In this document: positions 56,373 to 63,470 of the stretch, piece after piece
Layout: the number at the start of each line of letters is the position of its first letter
Position numbering within the stretch: the stretch's first letter is position 1
Source: an uncultured Pelagibacteraceae bacterium
GTDB taxonomy: Bacteria > Pseudomonadota > Alphaproteobacteria > Pelagibacterales > Pelagibacteraceae
NCBI GenBank assembly: GCA_902520695.1
Contig: CABYOT010000001.1
Span: forward strand, 1-64,000
Reading direction: 5' to 3'
DNA: 64,000 nt
Program-made: the position numbers and the translations under genes
Notes under the pieces: model-generated
Databases searched by the model: none
The model's input: only the letters and a program-made list of their open reading frames with translations
What the model was told of the DNA's origin: nothing

Positions 56373-57524
56373 TTAAAAAAGCTTCTTTTTGTGTGTCCAT
56401 GGACCTTTTTTTGTTTTAGGTAAAAATTTTTCAAGATCAATAAGGACTTTTTCAGACAATTTTCTGTAGGTGGTAAGTTTTCCTCCATAAATATTCAATA
56501 AAGGTAATTTTTTTATAATTTTTAAATCAAAAACATAATCTCTTGTGACTTTTGAGGCTGTTTTAAAATCTTCAATTAGAGGTCTTATCCCAGAATATGT
56601 ATCTACGATGTCCTTTGATGTTATTTGTTTTTTTAAGTAATTATTTACTGAACTAATTAAATATCTAATTTCTTTTTTTGATATTCCTTTATTTTCAGGT
56701 GATTTCACCTCTTCTTCAGTTGTTCCAATTAAAGAAAACTTCCCTTTATAAGGTATTACAAATATTATTCTTTTATCAGTATTTTGAAATGTGAACGCAA
56801 CATTTTCTTTGTACAATTTTTTTGTAATAATATGACTTCCTTTAACCAATCTAATTTTTTTCTTAGATTTAATTTTTATATTTTTATTTAAGGTTTCATT
56901 TATCCACGGTCCAGATGCATTAATCAAAATTTTTGACTTTACTTTTTCACCATTTTCAAGACTAATAATCCATTCATTGCCAATAATTTCAGCTTTTTTA
57001 ACTTTGTTGTATTCTAGTATTTTAGCGTTATTTCTTTTTGCATCTTTGGTATTTAATTTCGTTAATTTTTTATCGTCAATTTGTATGTCAAAATATTGAA
57101 AACCAGTTTTGTATTTTTCTTTAAGAATATTTGAAAATTTTTTTCTAAGATCAAATGTTTTTGATTTTGGTATATTACTTTTACCACCTAAATTATCGTA
57201 CAAAAATAAACCAATTTTAATTAACCAGGCTGGTCGAATTTTATCTGCATAAGGAATTATAAAAGGAATGGGTTTTGAAATATGTTTAGCAATTTTATAA
57301 ACAATTTCTCTTTCTTTTAAAGATTCTCTAACTAATTTGAATTCATAATTTTCTAAATAACGAAGACCACCATGTATTAATTTCGTTGACCAGGATGAAG
57401 TTGCTCCACCAATCTCACCTTTGTCAGCTAAACAAACTGATAAACCTCTACCCGCAGCATCCCTTGCAATACCTGCACCGTTTATACCGCCACCTATTAT
57501 GAATAAATCGAATATTTTAGACAT
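56373..57524 (-). CDS. glpD: FAD-dependent glycerol-3-phosphate dehydrogenase, C-terminally short
   Basis: A 383-residue DAO-family flavoprotein. The FAD-binding FIIGGGINGAGIARDAAGRG-type N-terminus, GATSSWSTKLIHGGLRYLE and LLNIYGGKLTTYRKLSE are diagnostic for GlpD. It oxidises glycerol-3-phosphate to dihydroxyacetone phosphate, passing electrons to quinone. The usual GlpD is ~500 residues; this one stops just after the conserved Gly-x-Trp-Thr, without the C-terminal cap domain. The stop lies 38 bp from the convergent phosphonatase gene. It stands next to the ugp importer that would supply its substrate. Confidence 0.85.
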   Translation of the reverse strand: MSKIFDLFIIGGGINGAGIARDAAGRGLSVCLADKGEIGGATSSWSTKLIHGGLRYLENYEFKLVRESLKEREIVYKIAKHISKPIPFIIPYADKIRPAWLIKIGLFLYDNLGGKSNIPKSKTFDLRKKFSNILKEKYKTGFQYFDIQIDDKKLTKLNTKDAKRNNAKILEYNKVKKAEIIGNEWIISLENGEKVKSKILINASGPWINETLNKNIKIKSKKKIRLVKGSHIITKKLYKENVAFTFQNTDKRIIFVIPYKGKFSLIGTTEEEVKSPENKGISKKEIRYLISSVNNYLKKQITSKDIVDTYSGIRPLIEDFKTASKVTRDYVFDLKIIKKLPLLNIYGGKLTTYRKLSEKVLIDLEKFLPKTKKGPWTHKKKLF

Positions 57525-57577
57525 TTAAATTATGATTTGTTTTAAAATATACAACCTCCTTTAGAAACATTATATAT

Positions 57578-57616
57578 TTTTACATTTAAGTAATCAAAAT
57601 TTAACGATACTTTAAT
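57578..57616 (+). promoter_or_regulatory. Degenerate Pho-box-like array upstream of ugpB
   Basis: Hexamers at 11-bp pitch: TTTTAC (57578), AGTAAT (57589), TTTAAC (57600) and TTTAAT (57611), a degenerate version of the TGTAAY array seen upstream of pstS. TATAAT at 57634-57639 could be the -10 element, and AGAGGT at 57654-57659 the ribosome-binding site. In such AT-rich DNA degenerate matches are easy to find, so the support is weak. Confidence 0.35.
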
Positions 57617-57662
57617 ATAAATAATTTATTCATTATAATTAATAAATAAACAAAGAGGTAAA

Positions 57663-58970
57663 ATGAAAAAAATATTGAGTGTTTTAACAATTCTATTTAC
57701 TTTCTCTTTTACATCACACAGTTATTCAAAGACAGAAATTCATTGGTGGTATGGAAATAGTGGATTTCTTGGTGATGTAATTATTGAAATTGCAAATAGA
57801 TTTAATGCTTCACAAGATGAATACACCGTCATTCCTACAGGTAAAGGAAGTTATGAAGATAACATGGCGGCAACTATAGCTGCATTTAGAGCAGGAGACC
57901 AACCACACTATTCACAGGTTTACGATGCTGGTGCTGCAATTATGGTAGCTCAAGTTAAAAATGGCGTTGTTATTGGTTTTGAAGATATGGCTGAGAAATA
58001 TGGAATTAAAGTAGATGCAGATAATTATATTCCTGGAATTAAAAACTTCTATGCTGACTCTGATGGAAAAATGATAGGTGTTCCTTTTAATAGTTCAACT
58101 TGCTTAATGTATGCAAATATGGACATATTGAAAGAAGTAGGAATAGAATCAGTTCCAAAAACTTATGAAGAATTTGAGGCTATGGCTCCAAAAATTAAAG
58201 CTGCTGGATATATTCCTTTAGTTCAAAGTCACTTTCCTTGGATCTGGACAGAAAATTTCTTTTCAAGACATAATCTACTTATGACAGATGGAAACAATGG
58301 TTACGATGCTGTTCCGACAAAAACTTTATTTGCTGAAACAGATGCATTTGTTTATCATTGGAAAAAAGTAAAAGAATGGTACGAAAAAGGTCTCTACGGT
58401 TATAAAGGAAGAGCTTGGGGAGATAATCAAGCACCATTTATAGCAGGTGAGGCTGCTTTTTGGTTTGGATCTGCTGCATCATTTGGTGGAATGAAAGGTG
58501 TTGTTCCAAATTTTACAGTTAATCATATTCCTTATTGGGATTCAGTAACTGGTGGCAAAGAGTATCCAACATTTATTGGTGGCGCAGCAAACTGGATCTT
58601 AAATGGTCATACAGAAGAAGAGTATAAAGGACTTGCTAAATTCATAGAATTTATGGGTTCTCCTGAAATGGATTTATACTATCACAACATGACAGGTTAT
58701 TCTGCTGTAACTAAAGGTGGTATAGAATTAGCTGAAACTATAAACTTTTATAGAGCTTCTCCATATCACAAAGCTGTTGGTGAACAATTAAGCTTAGAAG
58801 GTTCAACTATTCCTGGTGGATATAGAGCTGGTAACTGGCCTCAAATTCGTGAAGTAATTTACGAAAATGTTGAGCCAATGTTAAATGGCAAAATATCAAT
58901 CGAAAAAGGATTAAAGAACATGGATAAGGGTGCAGCTAAATTGTTAAAACAATTTGCTAAGACTCTTTAA
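57663..58970 (+). CDS. ugpB: sn-Glycerol-3-phosphate ABC transporter, substrate-binding protein UgpB
   Basis: A 435-residue periplasmic binding protein with a signal peptide (1-22, ending SYSK). Mature sequence begins TEIHWWYGNSG, and the UgpB features FNSSTCLMYAN, GGAANWIL and FLTPEQ-like PEMDLYYHNMTGYSAVT are present. It captures glycerol-3-phosphate and possibly glycerophosphodiesters. Codon use is GCT/GGT-rich, as in pstS and aapJ, suggesting high expression. A hairpin follows the stop. Confidence 0.92.
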   Translation: MKKILSVLTILFTFSFTSHSYSKTEIHWWYGNSGFLGDVIIEIANRFNASQDEYTVIPTGKGSYEDNMAATIAAFRAGDQPHYSQVYDAGAAIMVAQVKNGVVIGFEDMAEKYGIKVDADNYIPGIKNFYADSDGKMIGVPFNSSTCLMYANMDILKEVGIESVPKTYEEFEAMAPKIKAAGYIPLVQSHFPWIWTENFFSRHNLLMTDGNNGYDAVPTKTLFAETDAFVYHWKKVKEWYEKGLYGYKGRAWGDNQAPFIAGEAAFWFGSAASFGGMKGVVPNFTVNHIPYWDSVTGGKEYPTFIGGAANWILNGHTEEEYKGLAKFIEFMGSPEMDLYYHNMTGYSAVTKGGIELAETINFYRASPYHKAVGEQLSLEGSTIPGGYRAGNWPQIREVIYENVEPMLNGKISIEKGLKNMDKGAAKLLKQFAKTL

Positions 58971-58980
58971 TAAATAATAT

Positions 58981-59014
58981 AAATTAGGAGGGTATTAATA
59001 TACCCTCCAATTTA
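58981..59014 (+). terminator. Hairpin between ugpB and ugpA
   Basis: GGAGGGTAT (58987-58995) pairs with ATACCCTCC (59000-59008) around a 4-base loop; outer A/T pairs continue the stem past one bulged A, giving an AATTTATTTT tail. It starts 11 bp after the ugpB stop and ends 5 bp before the ugpA ATG, so it could both end transcripts and hide the ugpA ribosome-binding region. The T-tract is weaker than in the aap and pst hairpins. Confidence 0.75.
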
Positions 59015-59018
59015 TTTT

Positions 59019-59897
59019 ATGAAAAAAGTTCAGTTTAAATCAAACTATTCACAGTATTTTTTTTTAGCACCACAGCTAGGTATTTTATTAATATTTTTAT
59101 ATTGGCCAATAATACAAACTTTTAGAGATGCATTTACCATGCAAGATGCATTTGGATTTGGAAGACAATTTGTATGGTTTGATAATTTTTTATTTATTTT
59201 TGATGACCCGGCTTATTTAATAGCTTTTAAGTTTACTATTATTTATAGCTTTGTGATTACACTTGTTACAGGAGCCATTGGATTGTTACTTGCTGTACAA
59301 GCCAATAATGTAATGCATGGAAAAAGTGCCTACAAAACTCTTTTGATTTGGCCTTATGCTATTGCGCCAGCTGTGGTGGGTGTTATGGCAAATTATTTTT
59401 TTAGTGAAAGATTTGGATTATTGTATCATCTATTTAACGATTTATGGGGTTTTAATTGGTATGAAAGTGTTTTTGATTCTTATATCTACTTAATAATAGC
59501 AGGATCATGGAAACAAATAAGTGCTAATTTTATTTTCTTCTTAGCCGGTCTTCAAGCAATACAAAAATCTGTTATTGAAGCATCCATAATTGATTGTAAA
59601 AGTAGTTTAAGAAGATTTTGGACAATCACTTTCCCTCTATTGATGCCCACAACTTTCTTTTTAATCATTATCAATATAACTTATGCTTTTTTTGATACTT
59701 TTGGAATAATTGACACTACAACAATTGGTGCACCCTCAGGTGAAACAAGAACTCTTGTTTATAAAGCATACATGGATGGATTTAGGGGGTTAGACTTAGG
59801 AAGTGCTGGTGCTCAATCAATTATGATGATGTTGATTGTTTTAGTTATTACAATTTTTCAATTTAGATACATAGAAGGGAAAATACATTACAATTAA
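59019..59897 (+). CDS. ugpA: sn-Glycerol-3-phosphate ABC transporter permease UgpA
   Basis: A 292-residue MalF-type permease with six hydrophobic segments. The EAA loop region reads AIQKSVIEASIIDCKSSLRR. The N-terminal FLAPQLGILLIFLYWPI and FVWFDNFLFIF match UgpA. It forms the channel with a UgpE partner, of which two are encoded downstream. No Shine-Dalgarno sequence is seen; the ATG follows the hairpin by 5 bp. ugpE-1 starts 1 bp after its stop. Confidence 0.92.
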   Translation: MKKVQFKSNYSQYFFLAPQLGILLIFLYWPIIQTFRDAFTMQDAFGFGRQFVWFDNFLFIFDDPAYLIAFKFTIIYSFVITLVTGAIGLLLAVQANNVMHGKSAYKTLLIWPYAIAPAVVGVMANYFFSERFGLLYHLFNDLWGFNWYESVFDSYIYLIIAGSWKQISANFIFFLAGLQAIQKSVIEASIIDCKSSLRRFWTITFPLLMPTTFFLIIINITYAFFDTFGIIDTTTIGAPSGETRTLVYKAYMDGFRGLDLGSAGAQSIMMMLIVLVITIFQFRYIEGKIHYN

Positions 59898-59898
59898 A

Positions 59899-60720
59899 AT
59901 GATTAGATATTTTTCATCAAACTTTTCTCATTTAATTCTTTTGATAGGTATTTTTATTATGATAATTCCTGTTTGGTTAATTTTTGCAAGCTCAACTCAT
60001 ACAGCTTCGATAATTAATACCCAAGGTCTTCAATTTTTTTTAGGAGATAAGTTTTTAGAGAATTATACAAAAGTTTTATTATATGAAGGTGGTTTTTTTA
60101 AAGAAATTACTGCATTAAAGATGTTTTTAAATAGTTTTTTAATGGCAACTGGAGTTGCGTTTTTATCAGTTATTTCATCTCTTATGACTGCATATGTCTT
60201 AGTTTATTTTAGAGTGAAATATGCAACATTATTATTTTGGATAATTTTTATTACTATACTAGTCCCTCTGGAGTTAAGAATTTTTCCTACCTATTCTGTT
60301 ATGTCTACACTTAACTTAGTAAACTCATATTGGGGACTAATTATTCCAATTTCAGCTTCTGCTATAGCTACTTTATTTTTTAGGCAGTTTTATAAAACTA
60401 TACCTGATGAATTACTTGAATCAGCAAAATTGGATGGTGCAAATACTTGGAGATTTTTTATTGACTTTTTAGTGCCATTGTCAAAAACAATGATTGTTGC
60501 AATGTTCATATTTATGTTTGTATTCGGTTATAATCAATATTTATGGCCGATATTAGTAACTTCTTCTGAACAATATTGGACTGTTGTCATGGGATTAAAG
60601 ATGATGTCTGGATCAATTGTTAACAAATTTGCATTTGTTATCATGTCAATGATACCACCAGTATTAATTATAATTGTATTACAAAAATATTTTATTAAAG
60701 GGATCTTTCAAGACAAATGA
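59899..60720 (+). CDS. ugpE: sn-Glycerol-3-phosphate ABC transporter permease UgpE, copy 1
   Basis: A 273-residue MalG-type permease with six hydrophobic segments. The EAA loop is KTIPDELLESAKLDGANTWR. It is the partner of UgpA. The next gene is a paralogue of nearly the same length that overlaps it by 4 bp. The two agree almost perfectly around the EAA loop but diverge in the N-terminal half. Copy 1 lacks a ~10-residue insertion (SYEGVALPRT) that copy 2 has near residue 240. Confidence 0.9.
   Translation: MIRYFSSNFSHLILLIGIFIMIIPVWLIFASSTHTASIINTQGLQFFLGDKFLENYTKVLLYEGGFFKEITALKMFLNSFLMATGVAFLSVISSLMTAYVLVYFRVKYATLLFWIIFITILVPLELRIFPTYSVMSTLNLVNSYWGLIIPISASAIATLFFRQFYKTIPDELLESAKLDGANTWRFFIDFLVPLSKTMIVAMFIFMFVFGYNQYLWPILVTSSEQYWTVVMGLKMMSGSIVNKFAFVIMSMIPPVLIIIVLQKYFIKGIFQDK
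60385..60431 (+). repeat. 47-bp exact repeat shared by the two ugpE copies (first)
   Basis: Bases 60385-60431 are identical to 61203-61249, covering the first part of the EAA-loop coding sequence with no synonymous change. Flanking sequence shows scattered differences, and the N-terminal halves are strongly diverged. This patchiness points to local gene conversion rather than uniform ageing of a duplicate. Confidence 0.9.
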
Positions 60721-61568
60721 AAATTAAATTATCACAAATTTTAGCACACATTGTACTTATACTAGGTGTTTTATTAATGGTAATTCCGATTTGGTTATCA
60801 TTTGCTAGCTCTACCCACGATACTGTAACTATTTTAAAAGAGGGAATGAAATTTGGTCTTGGCGATCAATTAACAAGAAATTATAACGAAGTTTTAAATG
60901 AGAAGGGTGGTTGGTCAGAGGAAGTGACTGCTGCAAAAATGTTTATAAATAGCTTTATAATGGCTTTGGGAATTGCAACCCTTAAAGTAATTATCTCAGC
61001 AATGTCAGCTTATGCTTTAGTTTATTTTAGATTCAAATTTGCTGTACCAATTTTTTGGTTAATCTTTATTACTTTACTTGTGCCTCTGGAGGTTAGGATT
61101 TTTCCAAGTTATAAGATTGTATCAGATTTAGGTTTAACTAATTCATACACAGGTCTTGTTCTTCCATTGGTTGCATCAGCCACCGCTACCTTTTTTTTTA
61201 GACAGTTTTATAAAACTATACCTGATGAATTACTTGAATCAGCAAAATTAGATGGTGCAAATAGTTGGAGATTTTTTATAGATTTTTTAGTTCCATTATC
61301 TAAAACAATGATTGCAGCGATGTTTATATTCATGTTTGTATACGGATATAGTCAATATTTATGGCCGTTAATAATGACTACGAGTGAGGAATATTGGACT
61401 GTAGTAATGGGAATGAAAATTATATTTACTGAAAGTTATGAGGGAGTTGCTTTACCAAGAACAGCAGAGAGATTTGCTTATATTATTTTATCAATGATCC
61501 CCCCAGTTTTAGTGGTAGTATTTTTGCAAAAATGGTTCATAAAAGGATTAATTCAAACAGAGAAATAA
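60717..61568 (+). CDS. ugpE: sn-Glycerol-3-phosphate ABC transporter permease UgpE, copy 2
   Basis: A 283-residue MalG-type permease, tandem paralogue of the preceding gene and overlapping it by 4 bp (ATGA). EAA loop KTIPDELLESAKLDGANSWR. It keeps the longer C-terminal loop seen in usual UgpE (SYEGVALPRTAERFAYIILS), so it may be the ancestral form and copy 1 the variant. Both look intact. Either two alternative UgpA-UgpE channels form or one copy handles a different substrate. ugpC starts at the next base. Confidence 0.9.
   Translation: MKIKLSQILAHIVLILGVLLMVIPIWLSFASSTHDTVTILKEGMKFGLGDQLTRNYNEVLNEKGGWSEEVTAAKMFINSFIMALGIATLKVIISAMSAYALVYFRFKFAVPIFWLIFITLLVPLEVRIFPSYKIVSDLGLTNSYTGLVLPLVASATATFFFRQFYKTIPDELLESAKLDGANSWRFFIDFLVPLSKTMIAAMFIFMFVYGYSQYLWPLIMTTSEEYWTVVMGMKIIFTESYEGVALPRTAERFAYIILSMIPPVLVVVFLQKWFIKGLIQTEK
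61203..61249 (+). repeat. 47-bp exact repeat shared by the two ugpE copies (second)
   Basis: Second copy of the exact 47-bp identity described at 60385-60431, at the same codon positions of the downstream ugpE gene, 818 bp away. Confidence 0.9.
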
Positions 61569-62621
61569 ATGAGTTTTTTAGAATTAAATAAAGTTACTAA
61601 AATCTATCCAAACGGAACTATAGCTGTTCATGAGACAAGTATGAATGTAGAAAATGGTGAATTCATGGTTTTTGTTGGACCGAGCGGATGTGGAAAATCT
61701 ACTCTTTTAAGAATGATTGCTGGGTTAGAAGACATAACTGAAGGTAATATAAATCTTGATGGAATATTAATTAATAAAGTTGACCCTTCAGAGAGAGATG
61801 TTGCGATGGTTTTTCAGAATTATGCACTCTATCCTCACATGAATGTTTACAACAATTTGGCTTACGGATTAAAAAATAGAGGTATTTCAAAAGAAGATAT
61901 TGAAAAAAAAGTTAATGAGGCAGCAAAGCTATTACAAATTTCTGAATACTTGCAAAGAAAACCATCCATGTTGTCAGGAGGTCAAAGGCAGAGAGTTGCT
62001 ATGGGAAGAGCTATTGTAAGAAGTCCTAAAATATTTTTATTTGATGAGCCATTATCTAATTTAGATGCAAAACTAAGAATACAAATGAGGCTTGAAATAA
62101 AAAAACTTCAGCAAAAAGTTGGAGTGACAAGTATATTTGTAACTCATGACCAAGTAGAAGCTATGACCTTAGCTGATAGACTGGCAGTAATAAATAATGG
62201 CCTTATTGAGCAGCTTGGAACACCGATAGAAATTTATAATAATCCTAAATCTATGTTTGTCGCAGGATTTATAGGTTCGCCACAGATGAATTTTCTTGAA
62301 GGAGAATTAAAAAATAAAACTCTTACTTCAGAAGGTTTTGAAATTAATAATGTTACAAGTGATTTTAATGGACCAGTTATATTAGGAATTAGACCAGAGC
62401 ATATGTCGCAAACTGATAAAGGTTTAATAAATTTATCTGTAGATCTGGTAGAACAATTAGGTTCAGATAATTTGATTTATGGAGAAATAAAAAATAAAAA
62501 AGATTTTTGTTTTAGATGTCCTGGAAGTCAAATTATTAAAAAAGGAAGTAAATTATCTTTGAACATAAATGATAACAATTATTATGTTTTTGATAAATCT
62601 AATGGTAATCGAGTAAATTAA
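61569..62621 (+). CDS. ugpC: sn-Glycerol-3-phosphate ABC transporter ATP-binding protein UgpC
   Basis: A 350-residue ABC ATPase of the MalK/UgpC group. Walker [10 protein letters not shown] near residue 38, signature MLSGGQRQRVAMG, Walker B FLFDEPLSNLDAKLR, switch His in FVTHDQVEA. The C-terminal ~110 residues are a TOBE/OB regulatory domain (GIRPEHM). It powers UgpA-UgpE. It starts directly after ugpE copy 2, and the phosphodiesterase remnant begins 2 bp downstream. Confidence 0.94.
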   Translation: MSFLELNKVTKIYPNGTIAVHETSMNVENGEFMVFVGPSGCGKSTLLRMIAGLEDITEGNINLDGILINKVDPSERDVAMVFQNYALYPHMNVYNNLAYGLKNRGISKEDIEKKVNEAAKLLQISEYLQRKPSMLSGGQRQRVAMGRAIVRSPKIFLFDEPLSNLDAKLRIQMRLEIKKLQQKVGVTSIFVTHDQVEAMTLADRLAVINNGLIEQLGTPIEIYNNPKSMFVAGFIGSPQMNFLEGELKNKTLTSEGFEINNVTSDFNGPVILGIRPEHMSQTDKGLINLSVDLVEQLGSDNLIYGEIKNKKDFCFRCPGSQIIKKGSKLSLNINDNNYYVFDKSNGNRVN

Positions 62622-62623
62622 TT

Positions 62624-63461
62624 TTGATTTTATCAAAGCCAAATTATATTAAAATTTATGGCCATAGAGGCGCTAGAGGAGATCTTCCTGAAAATACTTT
62701 AGAAAGTTTTAAATATTTATTTAAAAACAATATTAATGCATACGAAACAGATATTTTGATTTCCAAAGATCTTATTCCTGTGATTACACATGACTTTAGA
62801 TTAGATCCAAGTTTTACAAAAGATAATGAGGGAAATTGGATAACGGATGAAAATATAATAATATTTGACTTAAGTTACGATGAGCTTTTAAAATTTGATG
62901 TTGGGTCTTTAAATAAATTATCTAGATATGGAAGAAGATTTGTTAATAAATTTAGAAATTAAATCTACACCTGACGAGGAAAATTTAACTCCAACCCCAG
63001 AGGAAATGGTAAAACTTGTTATGAAAGAAGTAAATAAATCAAATTTACAAAATAAAATAATCATTTCTTCATTTGATTGGAGAACACTGACAGAAATCAA
63101 AAATCTTTACCCTGAAATTTCAAGAGCTTATTTAAGTTTTCAACAACAGGCAGGAATTAAAATTAAAAATACAATTTACAATAGATCTCCATGGATGAGT
63201 TACTTACCTTTTTTTGAAAAATATGAATTACCAAAAATTATAAAATCACAAGGTGGAAAGGCTTTGCATCCATACCATAAAGATATTACAAAAAAACTAG
63301 TAGATATTTCTCATCAAGAAGATTTGCCAGTGAACGTTTGGACAGTTAATGAAGAGAACGATATGTTAAAAATGATTGAGTATGGTGTAGATGGTATCAT
63401 GACAGACTATCCATTAAGGCTGAAAGAACTTTGTGACAAAGAAAATATAAACTGGTTTTAG
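62624..63461 (+). pseudogene. ugpQ: Glycerophosphodiester phosphodiesterase, disrupted (UgpQ type)
   Basis: Two adjacent reading frames together make one GDPD. 62624-62962 encodes the N-terminal half, with the catalytic GHRGARGDLPENTLESF and the metal/His region VITHDFRLD, then runs into an unconserved tail after YGRRF. 62928-63461, in another frame, resumes with LLINLEIKST and ends with VNVWTVNEEND and GVDGIMTDYP. About 30 residues expected between YGRRF and INLEIK (the usual Pro-Thr-Leu-x-Glu region) are missing. A deletion with frame change fits best; a sequencing or assembly error is possible. The enzyme would release glycerol-3-phosphate from diesters. Confidence 0.8.
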
Positions 63462-63470
63462 TTTATTTTA

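Noticed and set aside
57551-57560. AAAGGAGGT-like Shine-Dalgarno sequence on the minus strand before glpD
   Set aside because: It lies about 27 bases before the glpD ATG, too far for initiation, and no open frame of its own follows.
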